DNA of 64,000 bases from Bacteroidales bacterium UBA6267 (lineage in GTDB: Bacteria > Bacteroidota > Bacteroidia > Bacteroidales > UBA1556): assembly GCA_002440745.1 (NCBI GenBank), contig DJVB01000006.1:24633-88632 (forward strand). The letters are read 5' to 3'. Shown in pieces: positions 1 through 7,968 of the stretch. The notes under the pieces are model-generated. The model was not told the origin of the DNA. It did not search any database and saw nothing but the letters and a program-made list of their open reading frames with translations. A program made the translations under genes and the position numbers. Position 1 is the first letter of the stretch. The number at the start of each line of letters is the position of its first letter.

Positions 1-1
1 G

Positions 2-418
2 TTTTTTACTAACGATGTGCAAGTTATCGAAATTGGATATCACTACCTCCTGATTGTGAGCTCCTTCTATATTGTTTTCTCCAGCATGTTTATCACTCAT
101 GGTGTTCTTCGTGGTGCCGGCGACACCTTTATTCCGATGATTATCACACTTTTTGCTCTTTGGGTCCTGCGGATTCCGTTTTCTTGGTTTCTTTCGCGAG
201 AAGAAATTATGTTTGGTCTGAACTTTAATTTATTCGGATTGCAAATGGATTTCTTCCATTTCCATTTTAATGGGTTTGGAGTAGATGGCGTTTGGTGGGG
301 AATCCCTTTGGCTTGGGCCTTCGGATTCAGCGCATCTTTTATTTATTATCGTACCGGACGGTGGAAAACAAAATCCATTATCCGACACGAAGAACCTGCT
401 CCTGAAGAAATTGTGTGA
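2..418 (+). CDS. MATE family efflux transporter, C-terminal part (cut by window edge)
   Basis: The reading frame is open from base 2 to the TGA at 416-418, so the gene starts outside the window. The visible 138 residues resemble the last third of a MATE-family cation or drug antiporter of the inner membrane. The segment RGAGDTFIPM is the usual MATE motif before a late helix, and three strongly hydrophobic helices follow. The protein ends in a short charged tail (RHEEPAPEEIV). The substrate cannot be inferred. A second, complete MATE gene lies at 15444-16784 on the other strand, but too little of this copy is visible to compare them. Confidence 0.85.
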   Translation, partial: FFTNDVQVIEIGYHYLLIVSSFYIVFSSMFITHGVLRGAGDTFIPMIITLFALWVLRIPFSWFLSREEIMFGLNFNLFGLQMDFFHFHFNGFGVDGVWWGIPLAWAFGFSASFIYYRTGRWKTKSIIRHEEPAPEEIV

Positions 419-739
419 GATTAATTTACACGCCAATACCTCTGTCCTTTATCCTAACCTGCCTCAATTATCTTTTTGCCGAAAATCAAAAAATTTGTTG
501 ATTTTTAAAAATGATACTAAATCACCACTATTTTTTTAGAAATCATTTTTGAGATTTTCTATTTTGTTTTTTTAGTTTATTTGGATTAATAATCTGATAT
601 ACAATACTATGTAAATCATTTTTCTTATTCATAATAAATATAAATAAGGTAGAATTTTACATTGGCAGCCATTTTCTACGTATTGATTTTTTATCTTTGC
701 CCACATTAACGAATTATGAAATTATAAGCTTACTATAAA
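419..739. other. Intergenic region before iorA
   Basis: This is 321 bp of AT-rich DNA between the MATE gene and iorA. A TAnnTTTG promoter box at 692-699 is the only element I can support. No credible coding frame or hairpin terminator was seen. Confidence 0.6.
692..699 (+). promoter_or_regulatory. Bacteroidota -7 promoter box for iorAB
   Basis: TATCTTTG matches the Bacteroidota -7 consensus TAnnTTTG and lies 40 bp before the iorA ATG. No well-spaced -33 TTG is evident. Confidence 0.6.
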
Positions 740-2356
740 ATGCAAAAATTAGTTTTATTAGGTGATGAAGCGATTGCTCAGGGAGCTATAGATGCCGGAT
801 TAACTGCCATTTATGCTTACCCGGGAACGCCTTCAACCGAGATTACCGAGTACGCAATCCGATCGAAAGAAGCTCGCAACGGACAAATTACAGCTCAATG
901 GACTGCCAATGAAAAAACTGCTTTAGAGGCAGCAATAGGGGTGAGTTACGCAGGAAAACGGGCAATGGCCTGTATGAAACACGTAGGATTGAATGTGGCC
1001 GCCGACCCTTTTATGAATTCCGCTATTACCGGAGTAAATGGCGGTTTGGTTATCGTTTCGGCAGATGACCCATCCATGCACAGTTCGCAAAATGAGCAAG
1101 ATTCGCGCTTTTTTGGAAAATTTGCACAAATGCCTGTTTTAGAGCCTGTTAATCAACAAGAGGCTTACGACATGATGGCTTATGCCTTCGATTTGTCCGA
1201 AAGGTTAAATATTCCTGTGTTGATGAGAATCACCACTCGTTTGGCTCATAGTAGGGCTGGTGTTCAATGTGTTAGTGAAAAACGGCAGCAAAATAGTTTC
1301 GGATTACCAAAAGACTCTCGTCAATTTGTTTTGCTTCCCTCAATCGCTCGCCGCAACTACAAAATGTTGTTGAATAATTGGCCTTTGATTGAACAGGAAT
1401 CTGAAATTTCGGGATTCAACGAGTATATCGATGGAACGGATAAAAGCCTTGGCATCATTGCCACCGGTATTGCTTTTAACTACCTAATGGAGAATTTTGA
1501 GAATCGTGTGATTCCTTTCCCTGTTGTGCGTATTTCACAATACCCTGAACCAACCGAAATGATTCGTAAATTATACGATTCGGTTGACAAGATTTTGATT
1601 CTTGAGGAAGGTTATCCCATGATTGAAGATCGCTTGAAGGGAACACTTAATACCGGAAAAACCATTCATGGACGTTTGGATGGAACTATTAGCCGTGATG
1701 GAGAATTGAACCCAACTATCATTGCGAAAGCGTTGAACAAACATATCCCTGAAACTTTGCCTCCTTCTGACGTGGTGGTTAGTCGTCCGCCTGCACTTTG
1801 TGCCGGTTGTCCTCATATCGACAGTTATAACGCACTTAATGAGGCACTTGCCGAAGCGGGTCAAGGTCATGTGTTGGCAGATATCGGTTGCTATACTCTT
1901 GGAGCTTTAGAGCCGTTTATGGCGGTGAATAGCTGCGTTGATATGGGTGCTTCTATTACAATGGCCAAAGGCGCTGCTGACGCCGGTTTGCATCCTGCTG
2001 TGGCAGTGATTGGCGATTCTACTTTTACTCATAGCGGAATGACCGGACTGCTTGATGCAATCATTCATCAAACTCCTATTACCGTGGTGATTCTGGATAA
2101 TGGCACAACCGGTATGACTGGTGGACAACCTTCGGAAGCTACCGGCCGCTTGGAAGATATTTGCCTTGGTTTAGGTGTGGAAAAAGACCATATTCATGTG
2201 CTTAATCCAATCAAGAAATATCATGATGAAAATGTTGCGATTATCAAAAAAGAATTTGATTATCAAGGAGTTTCAGTGATTATTCCACGCCGTGAGTGTA
2301 TCGTTACTTTAAATGCAAGGTTGCGTCATATCAAAGCTCAAAAGGCTAAGTCGTAA
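740..2356 (+). CDS. iorA: Indolepyruvate ferredoxin oxidoreductase, alpha subunit
   Basis: IorA is the TPP-dependent subunit of a cytoplasmic enzyme that oxidatively decarboxylates aryl pyruvates to aryl-acetyl-CoA and reduces ferredoxin; it can run in reverse for aromatic amino acid synthesis. The N-terminal pyrimidine-binding domain has AYPGTPSTEI near residue 30. A CAGCPH motif starts near residue 354. The TPP/Mg-binding region has GDSTFTHSG near residue 425. At 538 residues it stops just after RREC and lacks the C-terminal two-[4Fe-4S] ferredoxin domain of the roughly 600-650-residue archaeal enzymes, so electrons must leave by another route or partner. It is followed after 77 bp by the beta subunit. 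The start is the ATG 40 bp after a TATCTTTG box. Confidence 0.93.
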   Translation: MQKLVLLGDEAIAQGAIDAGLTAIYAYPGTPSTEITEYAIRSKEARNGQITAQWTANEKTALEAAIGVSYAGKRAMACMKHVGLNVAADPFMNSAITGVNGGLVIVSADDPSMHSSQNEQDSRFFGKFAQMPVLEPVNQQEAYDMMAYAFDLSERLNIPVLMRITTRLAHSRAGVQCVSEKRQQNSFGLPKDSRQFVLLPSIARRNYKMLLNNWPLIEQESEISGFNEYIDGTDKSLGIIATGIAFNYLMENFENRVIPFPVVRISQYPEPTEMIRKLYDSVDKILILEEGYPMIEDRLKGTLNTGKTIHGRLDGTISRDGELNPTIIAKALNKHIPETLPPSDVVVSRPPALCAGCPHIDSYNALNEALAEAGQGHVLADIGCYTLGALEPFMAVNSCVDMGASITMAKGAADAGLHPAVAVIGDSTFTHSGMTGLLDAIIHQTPITVVILDNGTTGMTGGQPSEATGRLEDICLGLGVEKDHIHVLNPIKKYHDENVAIIKKEFDYQGVSVIIPRRECIVTLNARLRHIKAQKAKS

Positions 2357-2433
2357 TATTCAATTAAATAAATTAATACTGGAAAGTTTGACGTTAAGGC
2401 TGATTTTCCATCAGACAAAATAAATTTTAAGTT

Positions 2434-3024
2434 ATGAAAACTGATATTATTCTGGGAGGCGTTGGTGGACAGGGAATTCTGTCGATTTCGGCTATAATTG
2501 GAACAGCCGCTGTTGAAAAGGGCCTCTATGTAAAACAAGCCGAAGTGCATGGTATGAGCCAAAGGGGAGGGGATGTGATGTCGAATCTGCGCCTTTCTTC
2601 TGAAATTATTTATTCCGATTTAATCCCTAAAGGACAAGTAGATATCATTATCGGTGTGGAACCTATGGAAGCTTTGCGCCATAAAGCAATGCTTAACCCT
2701 GAAGGTTGGTTAGTGACTAATTCCACGCCTTTTATCAACATTACCAACTATCCCGAATTGGAGGATGTTTATGCAGAAGTGCGAAAAATTAAGAATCATA
2801 TTTTGATTGATGCAGATGCCATCGCTAAACAAGTTGGTTCGGTACGAGCATCCAATGTGGTGATGTTAGGCGCTGCTGCTCCTTTTCTAAACATTCCTGA
2901 GGATGCTTTCTTTACTGCAATTCAGCGCATTTTTGGCTCCAAAGGTGAGGATGTGGTGCAGTTGAATATTGACGCTTTTAAAGCCGGATTTGCTGAAGCA
3001 CAAAAGGTTATCGAATCAAAATAA
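2434..3024 (+). CDS. iorB: Indolepyruvate ferredoxin oxidoreductase, beta subunit
   Basis: IorB is the gamma-domain partner of IorA. The 196-residue protein begins with the typical IILGGVGGQGILS loop and carries AEVHGMSQRGGDV near residue 38, both hallmarks of the 2-oxoacid:ferredoxin oxidoreductase gamma/beta family. The complex is expected to be cytoplasmic and oxygen sensitive. The gene follows iorA in the same direction and ends in ESK-stop. Its last codons and terminator are duplicated downstream of hsdS 8.9 kb away, so this 3' end appears to be the insertion point of the restriction island. Confidence 0.93.
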   Translation: MKTDIILGGVGGQGILSISAIIGTAAVEKGLYVKQAEVHGMSQRGGDVMSNLRLSSEIIYSDLIPKGQVDIIIGVEPMEALRHKAMLNPEGWLVTNSTPFINITNYPELEDVYAEVRKIKNHILIDADAIAKQVGSVRASNVVMLGAAAPFLNIPEDAFFTAIQRIFGSKGEDVVQLNIDAFKAGFAEAQKVIESK

Positions 3025-3099
3025 GTCATTTCAAACGGTTTTTTCTTAAACCTGATAAATAGAAAAGAGGCTTCGCTGTTTTGTGAAGCCTCTTTTTTT
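3014..3099 (+). repeat. Left direct repeat of the restriction island (iorB 3' end plus terminator)
   Basis: This 86-bp segment starts in the last iorB codons and runs to the end of the terminator T-run. It recurs at 11892-11977 with 84 of 86 identical bases; the only differences are TG versus CA shortly before the hairpin. Together the copies bracket the whole type I restriction operon. Confidence 0.9.
3063..3099 (+). terminator. iorB terminator (left copy)
   Basis: A 12-bp hairpin has arms AAAAGAGGCTTC and GAAGCCTCTTTT around a 10-nt loop and runs into T7. It is the intrinsic terminator of iorAB and is duplicated intact after hsdS. Confidence 0.88.
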
Positions 3100-3193
3100 A
3101 TCACAAGACTTAAGAGGTCATTTAGAATTCGTATAATCGGAGAAGAACTAAAAGATCATCCATTAGTTTTTTACTAAAATTAGAATCGTAATA

Positions 3194-3286
3194 TTAAAAC
3201 AAGTAACCGATTGTGGTTAATAATCCCAAATGAAATTTTCTGAAATAATCTTGCGAGTAAACCTTATAATATTCATTGTTTATCTC
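3194..3286 (-). pseudogene. Possible C-terminal gene remnant, left copy
   Basis: On the minus strand a short open stretch of 30 codons ends in TTIGYLF-stop. A matching tail, NTIGYLF-stop, sits beyond the right copy of the terminator at 11993-12082. The codons for TIGYLF differ between the two only at synonymous third positions. It has no start of its own and is too short to assign. I read it as a possible remnant of an envelope protein gene once convergent with iorB. Confidence 0.35.
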
Positions 3287-3410
3287 TTTTTATATATTTG
3301 CAACTCAATTTTGTCAAACTTATTGGGGAGTGCCCTAAAATCAAGAGGGTTAATGGGATGATTTATAAGATTGGTGCTATTGAAAAAAATAAATTGAAAT
3401 AATAATTTTC

Positions 3411-3418
3411 TATCTTTG
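3411..3418 (+). promoter_or_regulatory. -7 promoter box for the restriction operon
   Basis: TATCTTTG matches TAnnTTTG and lies 23 bp before the hsdR ATG. It is the only good promoter box seen for the six tightly packed genes that follow. Confidence 0.6.
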
Positions 3419-3441
3419 CTGCCAATAAAACCTCGGGAACT

Positions 3442-5823
3442 ATGAACTCAAAACTATCTGAAAGAGATGTTTGTACTAAATTTATCACTCCGGCTATTGT
3501 AAAAGCCGGATGGGATATCAATATTCAGGTCAGAGAGGAAGTGACTTTTACTGATGGAAGAATCTATGTTAAAGGACGCTTAACGGGTAGGGGAAAAAGA
3601 AAAAGGGCAGATTATATCCTGTACCATAAACCCAATATTCCCATTGCAATTATCGAGGCTAAAGACAATCATCATGCGGTGAGTGCCGGAATGCAGCAGG
3701 CTTTGGAATATGCTCGAATATTGGATATTCCTTCAGTATTTAGTTCCAATGGAAAGGGTTTTATTTTCCATGATTGCACCATTGAAGATGGACAGATAGA
3801 GAAAGAATTAAGCATGGATCAATTTCCTTCACCAGCGGAATTGTGGCAGAAATATAAGACATACAAGAATATTGACCAAGCTGAGTTGGATAGCATTATT
3901 TCCCATGACTATTACATGGATGCATCAGGGCGCTCACCTCGCTACTATCAGCAAATTGCCATAAATCGCACGGTAGAAGCCATTGCCAAAGGCCAAAACC
4001 GGATTATTTTGGTGATGGCAACCGGAACCGGAAAGACTTATACAGCCTTTCAAATCATTTATCGCTTGTGGAAAAGTGGAGCAAAGAAACGTATTCTGTT
4101 TTTGGCTGATAGAAATGCATTAATCGACCAGACCCGAAGGGGTGATTTCAAGCACTTTAAAGATAAAATGACGGTGGTAAAGCATCGGATGATTGACAAA
4201 AGCTACGAGGTGTATTTGGCCTTATATCAGGGCTTGAGTGGTGCTGATGAACATGCCAATGCCTACAAACAATTTTCGCCTGAATTTTTTGATCTGATTG
4301 TAATTGATGAGTGTCATAGAGGAAGTGCTAAGGAGGACAGTGCATGGCGCGATATTCTGAATTATTTCAGTAAAGCCACGCATGTGGGTTTAACGGCAAC
4401 CCCTAAAGAAACTAAGGAAGTATCTAACATCGAGTACTTTGGGGAGCCTCTTTATACCTATTCTTTGAAGCAGGGCATTGAGGATGGATTTTTAGCTCCT
4501 TATCGCGTTTTGCGGGTAAACCTAAATATTGATGTGGATGGTTGGCGACCGGAGCAAGGCAAGAAAGATAAAAAGGATTTTGAGGTTGAGGATCGCGTGT
4601 ATAACCGAAAAGACTTTGACCGAACACTAATTATTGATGAACGTACTCAAACGGTTGCCAATAAACTCACTGAATTTCTGAAAGGCTACGACCGCTTTGC
4701 TAAAACCATTGTGTTTTGCAGAGATATTGAACATGCCGAACGTATGCGCAGGGCTTTGATTAATGTAAACTCGGATTTGTATCAGGAAAATGAAAAATAC
4801 ATCATGCAGATTACCGGTGATAATCTGGAAGGAAAATTAGAATTGGACAACTTCATTAATCCTGAAGAAACGTATCCTGTAATTGCAACAACCTCTGAAC
4901 TAATGACTACGGGAGTAGATGCTCAAACCTGCAAAGTGATTGTATTGGATTCGGAAATAAAATCCATGACCAAGTTTAAACAAATCATTGGTCGAGGAAC
5001 GCGTATTAATGAAGAATTTGGGAAAAAGTACTTCAATATTTTAGACTTTAGAAATGTGACCGATCTCTTTGCAGATAAGGATTTTGATGGAGACCCCATT
5101 CGTATTAAGCCACTGAGTGAGGAGGATGATTTAAGCGGAATTATTGATGAGGAAGAACAGGATGGTGATATATTAACAGATGATTGTTGGGATGAGGTTG
5201 AAATCGATGAACCACCCATTATTGAGCCTCCCATACCTCCACCACCTCCGCCACCAAGAGAAAAAATCTATGTAAATGGTGTTGATGTATCAGTGCTGAT
5301 GGCGCGTGAGGTTTATTTCGATTCCTACGGAAAACCTATTACTAAAAGTTTAAAGGATTACACTAAAGATATTGTAAAGTCAAGATATGCCAGTTTGGAC
5401 GATTTCCTAAACCTGTGGAATCATGCGGATAGAAAAGCAGCATTAATTGCAGAGTTGGAAGCAGAAGGATTATTGGTGGAAGCCTTGCGCGATGCTGTAA
5501 ACCGTCAGTGCGATTTGTTCGATTTAATTTGTCATATAGCCTACGATCAGCCACCGCTCACACGCAAGGAACGAGCAAATAATGTGAAGAAAAGGAACTA
5601 TTTTGCCAAATATGGCGAAAAAGCCCGTAATATTTTAGAAGCACTCTTAGACAAATATGCCGACGAGGGTTTGGAAGACTTAGAAAACATTAATGTGCTT
5701 AAAGTTAAGCCCCTCACGGATTTAGGCTCACCTTGGGAATTAGTCAACGCCTTTGGTAATAAAAAGAAATACCAAGAAGCTATAAAGGAATTAGAGAATG
5801 AACTATATAAAACTGGAGCGTGA
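3442..5823 (+). CDS. hsdR: Type I restriction enzyme, R (endonuclease/translocase) subunit
   Basis: HsdR is the DNA-translocating and cleaving subunit of a type I restriction-modification complex. The 793-residue protein has an N-terminal PD-(D/E)XK nuclease core (D57, then IIEAK with E72 and K74). The SF2 motor follows: Walker A ATGTGKT (193-199), DECH (289-292), LTATP (317-321) and QIIGRGTR near 514. An acidic, proline-rich linker near residue 590 leads to an EcoEI-type C-terminal domain. All key residues are present, so it looks active. It heads the operon. The next gene starts at its stop codon, and hsdM does not follow until two unrelated genes later. Confidence 0.93.
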   Translation: MNSKLSERDVCTKFITPAIVKAGWDINIQVREEVTFTDGRIYVKGRLTGRGKRKRADYILYHKPNIPIAIIEAKDNHHAVSAGMQQALEYARILDIPSVFSSNGKGFIFHDCTIEDGQIEKELSMDQFPSPAELWQKYKTYKNIDQAELDSIISHDYYMDASGRSPRYYQQIAINRTVEAIAKGQNRIILVMATGTGKTYTAFQIIYRLWKSGAKKRILFLADRNALIDQTRRGDFKHFKDKMTVVKHRMIDKSYEVYLALYQGLSGADEHANAYKQFSPEFFDLIVIDECHRGSAKEDSAWRDILNYFSKATHVGLTATPKETKEVSNIEYFGEPLYTYSLKQGIEDGFLAPYRVLRVNLNIDVDGWRPEQGKKDKKDFEVEDRVYNRKDFDRTLIIDERTQTVANKLTEFLKGYDRFAKTIVFCRDIEHAERMRRALINVNSDLYQENEKYIMQITGDNLEGKLELDNFINPEETYPVIATTSELMTTGVDAQTCKVIVLDSEIKSMTKFKQIIGRGTRINEEFGKKYFNILDFRNVTDLFADKDFDGDPIRIKPLSEEDDLSGIIDEEEQDGDILTDDCWDEVEIDEPPIIEPPIPPPPPPPREKIYVNGVDVSVLMAREVYFDSYGKPITKSLKDYTKDIVKSRYASLDDFLNLWNHADRKAALIAELEAEGLLVEALRDAVNRQCDLFDLICHIAYDQPPLTRKERANNVKKRNYFAKYGEKARNILEALLDKYADEGLEDLENINVLKVKPLTDLGSPWELVNAFGNKKKYQEAIKELENELYKTGA

Positions 5824-6404
5824 TGAATAAATTTTTAAAAGATTTACGATCTGCTTTTGATAAAGTTGATAAATCTTACTATAGTTCAATGGCTTTCACT
5901 GGGGAAAGTGAAAATACTGAGAATGAAGAAAAAAAAGAATACACTCAATTTGTTGAAAGAGTTTTTGCCTACGAATTATACCATCAATATAGGTTAATCA
6001 TTAAAAAATGTGATGATAACCGTTACACTGAAAACGAATTAAAATTAAATGCGGAGATTACTAAAAATGGATTTGAGCATACTAAAATAGGAAAAGCTCG
6101 AATCTTTCCAGATATGGTTTTGCATAAAAATCAAACTAACAATGATATTAACAATCAAGTTTTATTTATAGAAATTAAAGTTCAGGAAAACTGTTCGTTT
6201 GATGATGATATTAAAAAAATGATAGTTGCTTTATCAGACCGATTAAACTACCAAAACGCAGTTCTGATTTCTATTAATCATAATAATGCAATTCAAAAAG
6301 TAAAGGAATTTAATAGGTTGACAAAGATTGATGCAAATCTACTACAAAAGTTATGGCTCTTTACTGAGAAAGATTCTCTAAATTTTAAACAAATACTTGA
6401 ATAA
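5823..6404 (+). CDS. PD-(D/E)XK nuclease-like protein of unknown function
   Basis: I do not recognise a named family for this 193-residue protein. An ATG overlaps the hsdR TGA by one base, and a GTG one codon earlier is also possible. The middle of the protein has the layout of a PD-(D/E)XK nuclease core: FPDMVL with P96-D97, then a strand ending FIEIK with E117 and K119, followed by a helix with a lysine pair and a further strand. A charged N-terminal helix with E-rich sequence precedes it. It is cytoplasmic with no membrane segment. Base composition is clearly more AT rich than hsdR or hsdM, suggesting later acquisition with the next gene. It could be an auxiliary nuclease or an inactive DNA-binding relative. 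Confidence 0.65.
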   Translation: MNKFLKDLRSAFDKVDKSYYSSMAFTGESENTENEEKKEYTQFVERVFAYELYHQYRLIIKKCDDNRYTENELKLNAEITKNGFEHTKIGKARIFPDMVLHKNQTNNDINNQVLFIEIKVQENCSFDDDIKKMIVALSDRLNYQNAVLISINHNNAIQKVKEFNRLTKIDANLLQKLWLFTEKDSLNFKQILE

Positions 6405-6409
6405 AAATC

Positions 6410-7966
6410 TTGAAACTCCCAGAATACATATCGCTTAAAGAAAAAGAAGATTTTTTTGAGGTCATCAATATTGATGCACCGGAGCAATTTGAGGAAGTAT
6501 TTATGGAATACAGCTCATTGAGTAATCACAATTTCATTTTTAGGGGAGTAAATAATGCGTCCTTTAAACTTTTAAATTCTGCACAAAGGGAATGGATTAG
6601 TAAAGACCTTGATAGAAATGACTATACATATTTTCAATATATTGTTAATATAATAAAAAGCACTAAGAATGAACAAGATGGTGTGATTTATAAGTATTTA
6701 AGTGCATTTAATGAAAAAGTGACTGATTTATCCGTACTAAGCTATATTCAGCATTTTGGAGCTCCTTCCCCTTTTTTAGACTTTACATATAGTTTTGAAA
6801 AAGCTTTGTTTTTTGCAATGCATAAGGCTAATGATTTGGATATTAGCAAGAAGAATGAGTTACATGATTATGTTTCTCTTTATATTATTAATTTAGAGAA
6901 TAATGCCATAGTTAAAAGCGTTCTTAACACAGATAATTTTTCTAAAAACAGGAAAATTGATAATAACTACTCTCCATTTCGAACATTTGAAGATATTATC
7001 AAAAAGGAGTATTTAAAAATTAGCGAAACTCCAAAAGGAAATTTAGCTAAAATGTTTGATTATAATATACTGCTTATTCCTGGATATATTAAAGGAGGAT
7101 ATCAAACAAATTTTCCAGAGCCACTCGATGGATCCTCACATTGGAATCATCAGAATTTGAGAGTTATAAATCAAGAAGGTCTGTTCGTCTTTAATTCATC
7201 TCAGGATTCTTCACTTGAGGAAGTTTATAAATCAGCAATGCATAGTGACTATCCTATTATCTGCCTTAATATTCATAAATCTCTTTTTCATTTGAGAGAA
7301 CGTGAATTAAAAAATGAAACATTAATTCCAATTGACGAAAAGTATATTTATCCGAATGAAGAAGAAATAGTTGAAGGAGCTTATATGAATATATTAAAGG
7401 AATATGGAAATAATTCTTTTGACTTACTTAACGATTTTAGGGAGTATAAAAAGCAACATTTTAAACTATATAATATGGCTGAAAATATGCTTAAAAAGAA
7501 TATTCAATTTGAAATTTTTCGTTTCAAAATTTCTGATCTTGATAAAATCAAATTGGATCAATTTAATAATCTTAAAAATGTGATTTATTATTTTGTTTTT
7601 TCTACCCACAATCAAGAATTAATAGGAAAGGTGATTAATTCACTTCAAATGTCTAAAGATAGAAGGATAATTAAATTTCCGAAAATTAATAACAATAGCA
7701 CTTTTGGAAATTATCGAAATCTTTATGTAGGTAAATCTGAAAAACCTTTTATAGAAAGGCTGAAACAACATTTTAGTGGCGCAGGAGCAAAAATATGGTC
7801 ATTGCATTTGGGTGCTTGGAAAGAGATTATCAAAGAGGATATTGAATTGGAGCTGTATTACTATTCTTTTGGTGATTTAAAACCGGAGGAAAAACCTCTA
7901 TTAGAATATATAGAATCATCTCTTCATTATAAATTAAAACCTATATTAGGAAGAAAAGGACATTAA
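6410..7966 (+). CDS. FRG domain / GIY-YIG nuclease fusion protein
   Basis: Two recognisable parts make up this 518-residue protein. Residues 40-140 look like an FRG domain: FIFRGVNN (43-50), then a YIQHFGAPSPFLDFTYS segment, matching the QH-G-P-T-LLDWT-S pattern of that family. Residues 391-518 look like a GIY-YIG nuclease: VIYYF as the first strand, LYVGK near 438, R450 and H454 in the first helix, E502 as the candidate metal-binding residue, and a final KPILGRKGH. The middle 250 residues are unassigned. The start is a TTG 5 bp after the preceding stop; the next in-frame ATG would remove 31 residues just before the FRG core. It is AT rich and lies 2 bp before hsdM. A defence effector role is inferred from context. 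Confidence 0.75.
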   Translation: MKLPEYISLKEKEDFFEVINIDAPEQFEEVFMEYSSLSNHNFIFRGVNNASFKLLNSAQREWISKDLDRNDYTYFQYIVNIIKSTKNEQDGVIYKYLSAFNEKVTDLSVLSYIQHFGAPSPFLDFTYSFEKALFFAMHKANDLDISKKNELHDYVSLYIINLENNAIVKSVLNTDNFSKNRKIDNNYSPFRTFEDIIKKEYLKISETPKGNLAKMFDYNILLIPGYIKGGYQTNFPEPLDGSSHWNHQNLRVINQEGLFVFNSSQDSSLEEVYKSAMHSDYPIICLNIHKSLFHLRERELKNETLIPIDEKYIYPNEEEIVEGAYMNILKEYGNNSFDLLNDFREYKKQHFKLYNMAENMLKKNIQFEIFRFKISDLDKIKLDQFNNLKNVIYYFVFSTHNQELIGKVINSLQMSKDRRIIKFPKINNNSTFGNYRNLYVGKSEKPFIERLKQHFSGAGAKIWSLHLGAWKEIIKEDIELELYYYSFGDLKPEEKPLLEYIESSLHYKLKPILGRKGH

Positions 7967-7968
7967 AT

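Noticed and set aside
285..539. Open frame overlapping the end of the MATE gene
   Set aside because: It is out of frame with a clear MATE coding sequence and has no family-like features.
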